64,000 bases of DNA from Rhodococcus jostii NBRC 16295 (GCF_001894825.1 NZ_BCWY01000013.1:62001-126000), one strand, 5' to 3'. Positions 28,535 to 37,642 are shown, counted from the first letter of the stretch. Made by a program: numbers and translations. Notes: generated by a model not told the origin, from the sequence alone.

Positions 28535-28555
28535 AGCATAGGGGAACGTGTGTTC
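28535..28555 (-). promoter_or_regulatory. LexA box and -10 of the recA promoter
   Basis: GAACGTGTGTTC at 28544-28555 fits the GAAC-N4-GTTC SOS core. On the recA strand a TATGCT -10 (28540-28535) follows four bases later, so LexA bound here would cover the promoter. Confidence 0.85.
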
Positions 28556-28591
28556 GATATGTGCGGTCGGTCCGTTCGACACGCCGGATTT

Positions 28592-28786
28592 CTACCGGCG
28601 CTGCGGTGGGACGTCGAACTCGACGCACAGTTCCCGCCACACCTCGCGGGGTTCCCGGCCGTCCTCGATCGCTTCGGCGGCGGTCTTGCCGCCGAGATTG
28701 AGCAGCACGTGGTCGACGAGCAGTGCATCACCGCGCATCTGCCCGAACTCTTCGCGGACGAGTTGGTGAAATTCGGTCAATCGCAC
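28592..28786 (-). CDS. DUF3046 protein (Rv2738c-like)
   Basis: 64 residues matching the whole DUF3046 family: MRLTEFHQLVREEFG, a central GGKTAAEAIEDGREPREVWRELC and basic C-terminus. Same position upstream of recA as M. tuberculosis Rv2738c. A DUF3046 domain is also known at the front of the phage-shock protein PspN, but no link is shown here. Function unknown. Confidence 0.85.
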   Translation of the reverse strand: MRLTEFHQLVREEFGQMRGDALLVDHVLLNLGGKTAAEAIEDGREPREVWRELCVEFDVPPQRR

Positions 28787-28819
28787 ACGACCACGCTAGC
28801 CGAACCGCGAGCCGGGTTC

Positions 28820-29974
28820 TCACCGCAGCGCGTCGCGGCACACCTCCACCGGATCGGCGACCTCCGCGATGCTCCGCGCGGCTCGCTGTGCGGCGTCGGC
28901 GTGGGCACCGTTCGAGAGCACCTGCCCGACCGCCGCGCGGAGCACTTCCGCGCTCGGCGGCCGCACCACGACGGCGCTCCCCTGCCGCGCGGCACGATTC
29001 GCGAGTTCCCACTGATCTCCGCCGCCGGGAACCACCACCGCCGGGACACCCGCCAGCAGCGCCTTCGCGAGCATGCCGTGCCCACCGCCGCAGACGACGA
29101 CCGAGGCCTCGCGCAGCATCGCGTCCTGCCGGCCGAGTCCGGCTCGTGCCCAGGACGGAACGGTGTGCGGCGACCCCTCCAGAATCGACGCGATCACCCG
29201 GACGCCGGCCCCGTCGAGCCCGGCGAGCGTGGTCTCGAGCATCCCCTCGGCGCCGGTGAACGCGGTCGAGGGCGCGACCATGACCAGCGGATCGGTGCCG
29301 TCCGGCACACCCAGCACCTCGTTCGTGGGTTCCCACAGCAGCGGCCCCACCACTTGCGCCTCGGCGGGCCAGTCCGGTCTCGGCACCTCGAGCGCGGGGA
29401 GCGTCGCGATCAATCGGCGCACCGGCCCCGGGTCCGTTGCCGGCAGTCCGACGCCGACGCGGGCCTCGGAACGTTGCCGCTCACCCTGCCGGATCGACCG
29501 GCCCGTCGCGGCGCGCATGAGCGTGTCGCGGAGCCTGCCCCGGACACCTTCTCCCGGCGCCAATCCGCTTCCGATCGGCGGCAAACCCCGCGACGGCGCG
29601 TACAGCGGGTGCGGCGACAGTTCGACCCACGGGATCCCCAGCCGCTCGGCGGCCATGCCGCCGCCGGCGGTGAGGATGTCGGAGACCACGAGGTCCGGCC
29701 CCATCGCCCGCAGGTCGGGCAGCAACTCGGTGGAGATGTGCGCGGCCCGGGCGTGGATACGTGCGCCCGCGTCGAGGTCGTCGTCCGTGGGCCGGGGCGC
29801 GAGACCTTTCAGCAGCTCGGCCGGCACCCCGGCCGCCCGCGCGGGCTCGACCCACCGTATGCCGGTGAACAGGACCGGTTCGTCCCCGGCCTCGAGGAAG
29901 GCAAGGCACAACGCAAGGGCGGGAAAGGCATGTCCGGGATCCGGCCCGGCGACCACGGCGACTCGCACGACCAC
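28820..29974 (-). CDS. GT-B fold glycosyltransferase (Rv2739c-like)
   Basis: 384 residues, two Rossmann halves. N-terminal VAVVAGPDPGHAFPALALCLAF resembles the MurG/UGT acceptor domain; the C-terminal nucleotide-sugar site CGGGHGMLAKALLAGVPAVVVPGGGDQWELANR (about 295-327) resembles the UGT signature (family 1/28). Transfers a sugar to an unknown acceptor. M. tuberculosis Rv2739c occupies the same place. GTG start at 29974 (or two codons later). Confidence 0.82.
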   Translation of the reverse strand: MVVRVAVVAGPDPGHAFPALALCLAFLEAGDEPVLFTGIRWVEPARAAGVPAELLKGLAPRPTDDDLDAGARIHARAAHISTELLPDLRAMGPDLVVSDILTAGGGMAAERLGIPWVELSPHPLYAPSRGLPPIGSGLAPGEGVRGRLRDTLMRAATGRSIRQGERQRSEARVGVGLPATDPGPVRRLIATLPALEVPRPDWPAEAQVVGPLLWEPTNEVLGVPDGTDPLVMVAPSTAFTGAEGMLETTLAGLDGAGVRVIASILEGSPHTVPSWARAGLGRQDAMLREASVVVCGGGHGMLAKALLAGVPAVVVPGGGDQWELANRAARQGSAVVVRPPSAEVLRAAVGQVLSNGAHADAAQRAARSIAEVADPVEVCRDALR

Positions 29975-29994
29975 AGGGTGTCACACGGTCGGCG

Positions 29995-31539
29995 TCACCG
30001 TTTCTCGAACACGGCTTCGGCGGCGCCGAGGGACCGCGCGCGGTCGGCGGGCACGAGCCCGATCCGGGTGCGCCGGTCGAGCAGGTCGTCGACGTCGAGC
30101 GCACCCTCGTGCGTCACTGCGAACTCGAGTTCGGCGCGGCTCACGTCCACACCCTCGGCGATCGGTGCCAGCAGTTCGGGGCCGGCGGCGGCGATCAGCG
30201 CCGCTTCCGTTCCGAAGCGAGCCAGCAGTGTCGGCGGCGCCGAAACATTCCGCAGCGCTTCGGGTGTCGCGGCACCGACGAGCGGGAGGGCACGCGTCCG
30301 GCACGGACCCGCATCCAGCCCCGACACCTCCACGGCGGCGTCGACGGCGTCCTCCGCCATCTTGCGGTAGGTGGTCAGCTTGCCGCCGACCACACTGACA
30401 AGACCCGTACCCGATCGCAGGATGGCGTGGTTGCGGGACAGGTCGGCGGTCGACCCGTCGCCGGTGTCGAGCAGCGGTCGCAGCCCCGCGTAGGTCCCGA
30501 GGACGTCCGAGCGGCGCAGCGGAACCTCGAGCGCGGTGTTGACCGTGTCGAGAAGGAAGTCGATCTCCTGCTCCGACGCGACGGGGACGTCCGGAACGGG
30601 TCCCGGCGCGGCCTCGTCGGTCAAGCCGAGGTACACGCGGCCGAGCTGCGCGGGCAGCGCGAAGACGAAGCGATTGGTCTCACCGGGGATCGGGACCGTG
30701 AGCGCTGCGGTCGGGTTGCCGAGCCGCTCGGCGGGGAGCACCAGATGTGTGCCGCGGCTGGGCCGCAACGTGATCCCTGGATCGATCTCACCCGACCACA
30801 CACCGGCGGCGTTGACCACCGCGCGTGCCCGGATCGGCAGTTCCGAGCCGGTCAGCTCGTCGCGCAGCGTCGCGGATGTTCCGGTCACGTCGTACGCGCC
30901 CGTCCGGGTGAGCACCTTCGCACCGTGGAGCGCGGCGGTGCGGGCGATGGCGACCACGAGCCGGGCGTCGTCGATCAGTTGTCCGTCGAACGCCATCAAA
31001 CCGCCCCGCAGGCCCTCCCGCCGCACGGCGGGGGCGAGTTCGACCACCCAGTCGGCCCCGACCGTGCGCGATCGCGGCAGGACCGCCGACGGCGTGCACG
31101 CGCCGGCGCGCAACAGGTCGCCGGCCAGGAATCCCGTACGGACCAGGGATTTGGCGAACAGGGTCGTGGAATCGAGAACGGGGACGAGCTGGGGCAGCGC
31201 GCGGACGAGATGAGGGGCGGTGCGCGTCATGAGGATTCCACGTTCGACCGCGCTCTCCCGGGCGATCCCGACGTTGCCCGACGCCAGGTACCGCAGGCCG
31301 CCGTGGGCGAGCTTGGAACTCCACCGGCTGGTTCCGAAGGCGAGGTCCCGCTTCTCGACGAGTACGACGCGGAGACCGCGCGACGCCGCGTCCAGCGCGA
31401 CGCCGGCACCGGTCACTCCCCCACCGATCACCAGCACGTCGACGGGTGCGCCTTCGGACAGCTCGTCGAGCTCGCGTGCCCGTCGTACGGCATTCAGCGC
31501 CGACGAGCGTCTCGTCGGCGGCGTGTTCGGGTGATTCAC
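29995..31539 (-). CDS. glpD: Glycerol-3-phosphate dehydrogenase, FAD-dependent
   Basis: 514 residues. FAD-binding GGGVTGAGVALDAASRGLRVVLVEKRD (about 40-66), DLAFGTSRWSSKLAHGGLRYL, and the GlpD C-terminal domain. Oxidises glycerol-3-phosphate to dihydroxyacetone phosphate with electrons to quinone at the membrane. The GTG at 31539 overlaps the stop of the TetR gene (GTGA), so enzyme and regulator are translationally coupled. It is 20 bp upstream of the glycosyltransferase gene. Confidence 0.93.
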   Translation of the reverse strand: MNHPNTPPTRRSSALNAVRRARELDELSEGAPVDVLVIGGGVTGAGVALDAASRGLRVVLVEKRDLAFGTSRWSSKLAHGGLRYLASGNVGIARESAVERGILMTRTAPHLVRALPQLVPVLDSTTLFAKSLVRTGFLAGDLLRAGACTPSAVLPRSRTVGADWVVELAPAVRREGLRGGLMAFDGQLIDDARLVVAIARTAALHGAKVLTRTGAYDVTGTSATLRDELTGSELPIRARAVVNAAGVWSGEIDPGITLRPSRGTHLVLPAERLGNPTAALTVPIPGETNRFVFALPAQLGRVYLGLTDEAAPGPVPDVPVASEQEIDFLLDTVNTALEVPLRRSDVLGTYAGLRPLLDTGDGSTADLSRNHAILRSGTGLVSVVGGKLTTYRKMAEDAVDAAVEVSGLDAGPCRTRALPLVGAATPEALRNVSAPPTLLARFGTEAALIAAAGPELLAPIAEGVDVSRAELEFAVTHEGALDVDDLLDRRTRIGLVPADRARSLGAAEAVFEKR

Positions 31540-32168
31540 CGGTCTCCTCGGGTTGTGGGGTGGTCGTCGGCGGCGTCCGGCGCCAGGTAGGCGCCGACGG
31601 CGTACCGGAGTTGCCGCGTCAAGGCGTCGCCCGGAAGTTCCTCGGCCACCATCACGGCCGACTGGACCGCGGACTGCGCGATGAGCAGCACCATGGTGGC
31701 GATGTGACGGCTCTCCCCCGCGCGAATGGAGCCCTGTTCCTGACCCGCGGAGACCGCGAATGCGACCTGGTCGATGATCGCCCGCTGGCTCGTGCCGAGC
31801 CGCTCCAGAATGTATGTGGTGAACAGCTCCTGATCCGAACGCAGGATCTTCACGAACAGCGGATGGTCGCGCACCTCGGTGGACACGCGCACCACGGCGT
31901 CGACCAGTTGGCGGTGGACCGACTCCTCGGCGGAGAATTCGGGCATGACGGCTGCGATCTCGCGGGTCATGAGATCGGCGACCACTGCCCTGGTGTCTGC
32001 CCAGCGCCGGTACACGGTCGGCCTGCTGACGCCGGCGCGCCGGGCGACCTCCGCCAGCGTGGTGCGGCGAAGTCCGAAATCGAGGATGCACGAGCGTGCG
32101 GCGTCGAGGATGGAGTCCTCGACGCTCGCGGGACTGTCGTCATGCGCTGGAGAATTACGAATAGACAT
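31536..32168 (-). CDS. TetR-family regulator coupled to glpD
   Basis: 210 residues. N-terminal helix-turn-helix TLAEVARRAGVSRPTVYRRWADTRAVV (about 37-63); the remaining all-helical part is the ligand/dimer domain. ATG at 32168. The operon TetR-glpD suggests control of glycerol or lipid-glycerol use, but ligand unknown. A small palindrome GTGT-A-ACAC (32172-32180) sits immediately upstream of the start and may be its operator. Confidence 0.88.
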   Translation of the reverse strand: MSIRNSPAHDDSPASVEDSILDAARSCILDFGLRRTTLAEVARRAGVSRPTVYRRWADTRAVVADLMTREIAAVMPEFSAEESVHRQLVDAVVRVSTEVRDHPLFVKILRSDQELFTTYILERLGTSQRAIIDQVAFAVSAGQEQGSIRAGESRHIATMVLLIAQSAVQSAVMVAEELPGDALTRQLRYAVGAYLAPDAADDHPTTRGDR

Positions 32169-32449
32169 TGTGTGTAACACCGTAACGCATGGATCCCCCA
32201 CCGGCACCCCACCGACACCCGAATCACATCGCCCGGGCCGGATCCCGTGCGCACCGGCCCCCGATCGTCGGGGATTCGGGTGGCGTGAGCACGGCCGACG
32301 GGTGAGATGACAGGACCGGCGCGGGGGTCGGCCGAGATGCTGTCCCGCGACTGCGCGCACACATTCGGCTAACTATGCTGTTCCGTCACGGTCGGATTAT
32401 AGATCGATGCACAGAGGATGCCTATGCGTGATCGTGCTCGCCGCCGACG

Positions 32450-33166
32450 TCAGGCGAAGTAGTAGAGCTCGAAACCCACCGCGCGTTCCGCGTCGAATCC
32501 TGGCTGCGGCCGGGTCACCATCTCGACCTGAGCCCTCGCCTGCTGCCCCACCGGCACGTCGCTGAGCGCTTCGAGGTAGCGGACGTGCTCGGCCAGTGAC
32601 AGCACCGCCCGATCCACCGTCCGGGTGACGTCCACCGCGTGGGTGGGCGTCATCGTGTTGACCGCGACCCAGCGGACACCCCGCCACGGCGGCAGGCCGG
32701 ACTCCCCCAGCTCGGGGAAGATCCATTCGTTCGCGGCGTCGGCGGTGGCGTCGAGTACGGAACGCCCGAGAGCGCGGTGATCAGCGCTGTTCAGCTGACC
32801 CGGACCCCAGGTGTCCGAGAAGTTCGCGGTCACCACGAGGTCGGGCCGGTGGCGACGGATTGCCGTGGCGAGATCGCGGCGTAACGCGAGGCTCTCGACG
32901 AGAGTGCCGTCCGGGTAACCGAGGAACTCGACGTCGGTTACGCCCACGACTGCGGCGGAGCGGCGCTCCTCCGCCTCCCGTACCGGACCCGATTCCGTGG
33001 GATGCAACCCTGCGATCCCTGCCTCGCCGCTGGTGGCGAGCACGTAGCGGATGTCCTTGCCCTGCTCGGTCCAGCGCGCCACAGCTGCCGCTGCGCCGTA
33101 TTCGATGTCGTCGGGGTGAGCGACGACGACGAGCCCACGATGCCAGTCCTCGGGTACCGGTTCCAT
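32450..33166 (-). CDS. PIG-L/LmbE-family N-acetylglucosaminyl deacetylase-like protein
   Basis: 238 residues. Zinc-site motif AHPDD (about 16-20, LVVVAHPDDIEYG), the second ligand region NSADHRALG with a His, and the family's SGEAGI segment. Members include MshB and Mca (mycothiol) and GlcNAc-PI deacetylases; this one is shorter than MshB and the substrate cannot be named. The 281 bp upstream of the TetR gene's start and downstream of this stop hold only the short palindrome noted there. Confidence 0.85.
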   Translation of the reverse strand: MEPVPEDWHRGLVVVAHPDDIEYGAAAAVARWTEQGKDIRYVLATSGEAGIAGLHPTESGPVREAEERRSAAVVGVTDVEFLGYPDGTLVESLALRRDLATAIRRHRPDLVVTANFSDTWGPGQLNSADHRALGRSVLDATADAANEWIFPELGESGLPPWRGVRWVAVNTMTPTHAVDVTRTVDRAVLSLAEHVRYLEALSDVPVGQQARAQVEMVTRPQPGFDAERAVGFELYYFA

Positions 33167-33182
33167 GGGTAGAGCATGCCTG

Positions 33183-33359
33183 TCAGTGTCGCGTGATGTC
33201 CGATTTCTCGCCGGATCCGGACATCGCCTTGATCAACAGGTAGACACCGAACACCACGGCACTCACGACGAGAATCCAGAACAGACCCTTGACGAGTGCA
33301 CCGACCACTGCGAGCGCGATCCAGATCACCGCAACCGCCAGAACAATCTTCCAGAACAT
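33183..33359 (-). CDS. Small two-helix membrane protein
   Basis: 58 residues, almost entirely two hydrophobic helices (FWKIVLAVAVIWIALAVVGAL and FWILVVSAVVFGVYLLIKA) with a short basic/polar C-terminus. The start ATG at 33359 has GGAGG seven bases upstream, favouring it over an ATG four codons earlier. It follows pspM on the same strand after about 190 bp, in the place where mycobacteria carry pspN. Function unknown; a link to the envelope-stress module is only positional. Confidence 0.75.
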   Translation of the reverse strand: MFWKIVLAVAVIWIALAVVGALVKGLFWILVVSAVVFGVYLLIKAMSGSGEKSDITRH

Positions 33360-33548
33360 GATTTCCTCCACTCACGTCTCCCCGATCGATTTCTGCGCCC
33401 GACATCTGGTCGACCCCATTTATCGGGTACGCACACCAGCCTGACACGGCGGAGGAGGTAAATCACCAGGTCAACGTAAAGATCAGGGAAAGATCAGGGT
33501 TCTCCCCCACTCCGCGGCCGAGCGGTGACACCGTGGCGGGCAACGAAT

Positions 33549-34379
33549 TCAGCGGTAGCGACGGACGATGTCGTCGATCTCGCCGAGGGCGGCCGCGAGG
33601 CCGGCGAGTTTCTCGGTAGCCGACACCAGTTCGGCACGTTCGTAGGCCAGTTCGCCGACGGCGCTCGTCGTTCCGGGGACGGCCACTTCGGCGGCCGCGG
33701 CCACCAGTTGCTCGAACTGTTCGACGCCGTCGTCGAGTTGCGCGGCGGCCGAGGTTATCGCGCGGTGGAGCGGTTCGGCGGCTGCCCGGCTCCCCCGGGC
33801 AGCGTCCTCCATGGAGGTGATGTCGAACGCCACCGCCTGCAGTGCCGCGGCGGCGGAACGGGCCGTGGTGTGGGTGTCCTCGATGTCCTCGCCACTGATA
33901 GTTCCGGAGCGCGACAGCACACCGAGGATGCCGTGCAGTGCCCGCTCGCTGTGCACGAGTCGCTCCATCGATTCCCTGGCGGCCGAGGACGGCGGCGGAA
34001 GCACCCGGCGCACAGGAAGGCCCGGCGGCAGGGTCACGGCGTCGAGCTTCCGATAGCGGCTGACGGCCAGCACCGCCGGAACCGCGAACACGACGGCGCC
34101 GCCCCCGGCCATCAACATCGACCATTCCGGCGCAGCCATCAGGGCCAGCCCTGCGGCACCGGTGGCCGACGAGCCGGACACGATGCCGTAGCGCTTCGCG
34201 CGGCGCCTGGCCCGTCTCTTCTTCCGCAGCAGACGTTCCCGCGGATCGCGCCACTTCTGCGCCGCGTCCGCGACGGACTCGCCGGCCTGCTGCAGTGCCC
34301 CCTGGATCCCGGCGAGACCGGACACGACGGTGGCCGACCGGACTGCGCGTCCAGGTCGGCCACGTCGGGTGGAACTCAT
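33549..34379 (-). CDS. pspM: Phage-shock envelope stress protein PspM (Rv2743c-like)
   Basis: 276 residues. A basic N-terminus (RKKRRARRRAKRYG at about 51-64), then two closely spaced helices (about 69-105), then a long alpha-helical cytoplasmic domain (about 130-276). In M. tuberculosis the integral membrane protein Rv2743c (PspM) works with PspA and ClgR; position and topology agree here. Fifteen bp after pspA on the same strand, so in one operon. Confidence 0.85.
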   Translation of the reverse strand: MSSTRRGRPGRAVRSATVVSGLAGIQGALQQAGESVADAAQKWRDPRERLLRKKRRARRRAKRYGIVSGSSATGAAGLALMAAPEWSMLMAGGGAVVFAVPAVLAVSRYRKLDAVTLPPGLPVRRVLPPPSSAARESMERLVHSERALHGILGVLSRSGTISGEDIEDTHTTARSAAAALQAVAFDITSMEDAARGSRAAAEPLHRAITSAAAQLDDGVEQFEQLVAAAAEVAVPGTTSAVGELAYERAELVSATEKLAGLAAALGEIDDIVRRYR

Positions 34380-34394
34380 GCGAATTCTGTTCGG

Positions 34395-35225
34395 CTACTG
34401 CGCAGTGCCGGTCTGGCCGGCTGCCGGCGGCTGCTTGTCGAGGTTCGGGTTGGCGGCGGGGGTTGCCGGTGCGTTCGCGGCACCGCCGGACGGCAGGGCG
34501 TCGCCCTTCATCGAGGCCCGGATCTGCTCGAGCCTGCTGTGCCCGGCCATCTGGATGCTCGCCTGCTGGACCTCCATCATCCGGCCCGACACCGAGTTCT
34601 GGGCGAGCTCCGCGGAACCGAGGGCATCGGCGTAGCGGCGCTCGATCTTGTCGCGCACGGCATCGAGGCTGGGCGTGTTGCCGGGGGCCGACAGCGTGCT
34701 GTCCATCGAGCGCAGCGACTCGCTGACCCGTTCCTGCATCTTGGCCTGCTCGAGCTGGCTGAGCAGCTTGGTGCGTTCCGCGACCTTGGCCTGCAGGGCC
34801 ATCGCGTTCTGCTCGACGGCCTTCTTCGCCTGCGCGGCAGCCTGCAGCGACTGGTCGTGGAGCGCCTTGAGGTCTTCGACACCCTGCTCGGCGGTGACGA
34901 GCTGCGCGGCGAACGCCTCGGCGGCGTTGGTGTACTGGATGGCCTTCTCGGTGTCGCCCGCGACCTGAGCCTGGTCTGCGAGGTTGACGGCCTGACGCGC
35001 GTTGGCGTTGAGCTTTTCCACCTCGTCGAGCTGGCGGCTGAGCTTCATCTCGAGCTGGCGCTGGTTGCCGATGACAGACGCGGCCTGCTGCGACAGGGCC
35101 TGGTGCTGACGCTGCGCATCCTCGATCGCCTGCTGAATCTGAACCTTGGGGTCAGCCTTCTCATCGATCTTGGAATTGAAGAGCGCCATCAGGTACTTCC
35201 ATCCCTTGACGAAAGGATTAGCCAT
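34395..35225 (-). CDS. pspA: Phage-shock protein A, PspA/IM30 family
   Basis: 276 residues. Helical rod [45 protein letters not shown] ..., the ESCRT-III-like PspA fold that coats damaged membrane and binds ClgR and PspM. An alanine/proline/glycine-rich tail (from about 240) is typical of mycobacterial PspA (the 35-kDa antigen). ATG at 35225 starts the conserved [11 protein letters not shown]; an open upstream extension of 35 codons is disregarded. Confidence 0.95.
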   Translation of the reverse strand: MANPFVKGWKYLMALFNSKIDEKADPKVQIQQAIEDAQRQHQALSQQAASVIGNQRQLEMKLSRQLDEVEKLNANARQAVNLADQAQVAGDTEKAIQYTNAAEAFAAQLVTAEQGVEDLKALHDQSLQAAAQAKKAVEQNAMALQAKVAERTKLLSQLEQAKMQERVSESLRSMDSTLSAPGNTPSLDAVRDKIERRYADALGSAELAQNSVSGRMMEVQQASIQMAGHSRLEQIRASMKGDALPSGGAANAPATPAANPNLDKQPPAAGQTGTAQ

Positions 35226-35382
35226 GGGTTTGATCCTGCCTCCATCTGTTGCGCCGCGCGATGCGCGACCCGATGCGCGACCGTCACGCACCGGAACAAG
35301 GGCTGCGCCCCGACTGTCTGTCTGACCCACCGCGAACGAGATCGGCAGTTACGAGAAATCTATCGGTTCGGCACGGGTGTTG

Positions 35383-35769
35383 CTATGCGGCAGCCAGGGC
35401 CTGCGCGGGTGCGGGGATGACGACCCGCGTGTCGCGGGCGATGGTCGTCGAACCCGGTCGTGCGCTCGCGGCAGGAGCGTCGGCGGGCGCGGATTCGGCC
35501 GCGTGCCGCTCGCTGTCTCCGCGCTTGGCCGAAGTGCCGTCGGACAGCGATTCGCTGACGTCGACGAGCACATCGGAGAGTGGAACCTCCAGTGCATCGC
35601 AAATCGCCGCCAGGAGCTCACTCGAGGCTTCCTTGCGCCCTCGTTCGACCTCGGACAAGTACCCGAGGCTCACACGAGCACTGTTGGAGACCTCACGCAG
35701 GGTCCGGCTCTGCGAAACGCGCGTACGCCGAAGACTGTCACCGATTGCCTCACGCAATAGCAGCGCCAT
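35383..35769 (-). CDS. clgR: Transcriptional activator ClgR
   Basis: 128 residues. Cro/CI-type helix-turn-helix ([39 protein letters not shown], about 22-60), the ClgR family that activates clp protease genes and pspA. The C-terminus ends ...QALAAA; an Ala-rich tail is a Clp degron in related ClgR proteins, fitting its known rapid turnover. A SigE-like promoter lies upstream. Confidence 0.93.
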   Translation of the reverse strand: MALLLREAIGDSLRRTRVSQSRTLREVSNSARVSLGYLSEVERGRKEASSELLAAICDALEVPLSDVLVDVSESLSDGTSAKRGDSERHAAESAPADAPAASARPGSTTIARDTRVVIPAPAQALAAA

Positions 35770-35806
35770 CTCGCTCCTCCTTCATCCGTCACCTGTCTCG
35801 CCTATC

Positions 35807-35836
35807 TCAACGCGCGAACAGGACCGATTGGTTCCC
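35807..35836 (-). promoter_or_regulatory. SigE-type promoter of clgR-pspA-pspM
   Basis: On the clgR strand, -35 GGGAACC (35836-35830) and -10 GCGTTGA (35813-35807) are separated by 16 bases, close to the SigE/ECF consensus GGAACC-N15-17-GTTG. The -10 ends 38 bp before the clgR ATG. SigE drives the same operon in M. tuberculosis. Confidence 0.75.
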
Positions 35837-35840
35837 GACC

Positions 35841-36341
35841 TTAGCCTGCGGATGTTTCCTGCACACGATCGAGGAGTCCCGACACGGCGGCGGAAACCGC
35901 CGATTTGCGGATCTGCCACCGGTCCCCGGCCAATCCGAGCTCGTGGACCGACGTTCCGGAGGCCCCGGAAATGCTCAGGAACACGGTTCCCACGGGGTGT
36001 CCGTCCTGGGTGTCGGGGCCCGCGACGCCGGTCAGTCCGACGCCCCAGTCGGCGCCGCAACGGGTGCGGGCGCCGTCCGCGAGGGCGTGTGCCGTGGACG
36101 CGGCCACGGGTCCGTCCGCGGCCAGCCGAGTGGGATCGACACCGGCGAGGGTGGCCTTGAGGTCGGTGGCGTAGACGATGAGCCCTCCCCGGAGCACGTT
36201 GCTGGCACCCGGCACTCCCGCGATGGTCGCGGTGAGCAGACCCGCGGTGAGCGATTCGGCGGTGGCCACCGTCTCGCCGCGGGCGGTCAGCACGGCCACC
36301 AGTTCGCCGGCCCGCGTACCGTCGACCAGCGGGTCGGTCAC
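35841..36341 (-). CDS. CinA-family nicotinamide-nucleotide amidohydrolase (PncC-like)
   Basis: 166 residues. Single CinA C-terminal domain: TVATAESLTAGLLTATIAGVPGASNVLRGGLIVYATDLKA... and VGLTGVAGPDTQDGHPVGTVF. Hydrolyses NMN to nicotinic acid mononucleotide and ammonia in characterised family members. The GTG at 36341 overlaps the pgsA stop (GTGA), so the two are coupled; the order clgR-cinA-pgsA differs little from mycobacteria. Confidence 0.88.
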   Translation of the reverse strand: MTDPLVDGTRAGELVAVLTARGETVATAESLTAGLLTATIAGVPGASNVLRGGLIVYATDLKATLAGVDPTRLAADGPVAASTAHALADGARTRCGADWGVGLTGVAGPDTQDGHPVGTVFLSISGASGTSVHELGLAGDRWQIRKSAVSAAVSGLLDRVQETSAG

Positions 36342-37000
36342 GCGCCGGTGCTCGCGTTCGACTCGACCTTGTGGACCCCGGCCCGCAGCCGCACGGCCTG
36401 CACGACGTAGTCCAGCCCGGTCACCACGGTGAGCAGAACGGCAGCACCCATGAGGACCCATCCGACGATCTCGAACCCGTCCGGCAGCGGCAACAGGTAG
36501 AAGCCGATGGCAACGGTCTGCACGAGCGTCTTGAGCTTGCCGCCCCTGCCTGCCGGGATGACGGCGTGTCGCAGGACCGCGAACCGAAGCAGGGTGATAC
36601 CCAGTTCGCGGACCGCGATCACCGCCGTCACCCACCACGGGAGGTCGCCGAGAATCGACAGACCCACGAGGGCCGCACCGATCAGCGCCTTGTCCGCGAT
36701 GGGATCGGCGAGCTTGCCGAAGTCGGTGACAAGCCCGTACTTGCGTGCGAGTTGCCCGTCGATCCGGTCGGTGATCGCGGCAACCGCGAACACGCCGGTG
36801 GCGATCAGGCGCCACGTCGTGGAGTGACCGTCGCCGACGAACAGCACGACCAGGAAGACCGGGACCAGCAGGATCCGGAGAATCGTCAGGATGTTCGCGA
36901 TGTTCAGAAGCGGTACGGCCGTCTCACTCGCAGGCTCCACCGACGGGTCCGGGGCCGCCGGTTGGTCGGCGGCCGTCCAATCCTCGCGCTGCGTGCTCAT
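36338..37000 (-). CDS. pgsA: CDP-alcohol phosphatidyltransferase (PgsA)
   Basis: 220 residues. CDP-alcohol phosphotransferase motif D-x2-DG-x2-AR-x8-G-x3-D-x3-D, seen here as DRIDGQLARKYGLVTDFGKLADPIAD (split over about 78-103), with about five membrane helices. Transfers a phosphatidyl group from CDP-diacylglycerol to glycerol-3-phosphate or a related acceptor (pgsA3, Rv2746c in M. tuberculosis). N-terminal 30 residues are polar. Divergent from argA with a 117-bp intergenic region. Confidence 0.9.
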   Translation of the reverse strand: MSTQREDWTAADQPAAPDPSVEPASETAVPLLNIANILTILRILLVPVFLVVLFVGDGHSTTWRLIATGVFAVAAITDRIDGQLARKYGLVTDFGKLADPIADKALIGAALVGLSILGDLPWWVTAVIAVRELGITLLRFAVLRHAVIPAGRGGKLKTLVQTVAIGFYLLPLPDGFEIVGWVLMGAAVLLTVVTGLDYVVQAVRLRAGVHKVESNASTGA

Positions 37001-37117
37001 CGGAGCACCACAGCGTCGAACTGCACCCCTGGACGCGTCGGGGAGTGGGGAGGATTCGTAGGTCGTACCGGCACGTGCCTAAGAATATCGGTACGGCCGT
37101 TGGCTAATGTTCACGAC

Positions 37118-37642
37118 ATGACTTCTCGGACGCCGGACATCGCCGACAATCAGCTGATCGTGCGGCGAGCACGAACCTCCGACATTCCCGAGATCAAGCG
37201 TCTGATCGACATCTACTCCGGCAAGATCCTGCTCGAGAAGAACCTCGTCACCCTGTACGAGTCCGTCCAGGAGTTCTGGGTGGCCGAACGCGGCGACAAC
37301 GTGATCGGTTGTGGCGCAATGCACGTGCTGTGGGCCGATCTCGGCGAGGTGCGCACGATCGCGGTCGATCCGTCAGCCAAGGGCCAGGGTGCCGGCCACC
37401 ACGTGGTCGCCAAGTTGATCGAGGTCGCGCGGGAGCTCGAACTCGAGCGCCTCTTCGTTCTCACGTTCGAGGTCGACTTCTTCGGCAAGCACGGATTCGT
37501 CGAGATCGACGGAACACCCGTGACAGCGGAGGTCTACGCCGAGATGTGCCGCTCATACGACACCGGTGTCGCCGAATTCCTCGATCTGAGCTATGTCAAG
37601 CCCAACACCCTCGGCAACACCCGGATGCTTCTCACCCTGTGA
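37118..37642 (+). CDS. argA: N-acetylglutamate synthase, GNAT type
   Basis: 174 residues. GNAT fold with acetyl-CoA motif VRTIAVDPSAKGQGAGHHVVAKLI (about 87-110). The residue pattern FVEIDGTPV... and position next to pgsA3 match M. tuberculosis Rv2747 (short, single-domain ArgA), which makes N-acetylglutamate for arginine synthesis. ATG 37118 has no good ribosome site; CTAAT lies seven bases upstream, so it may be leaderless. Confidence 0.88.
   Translation: MTSRTPDIADNQLIVRRARTSDIPEIKRLIDIYSGKILLEKNLVTLYESVQEFWVAERGDNVIGCGAMHVLWADLGEVRTIAVDPSAKGQGAGHHVVAKLIEVARELELERLFVLTFEVDFFGKHGFVEIDGTPVTAEVYAEMCRSYDTGVAEFLDLSYVKPNTLGNTRMLLTL

Noticed and set aside
33525-35420. A 631-codon plus-strand frame
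   Set aside because: Antisense to pspM, pspA and clgR. Composition is that of a shadow frame and it has no motif.
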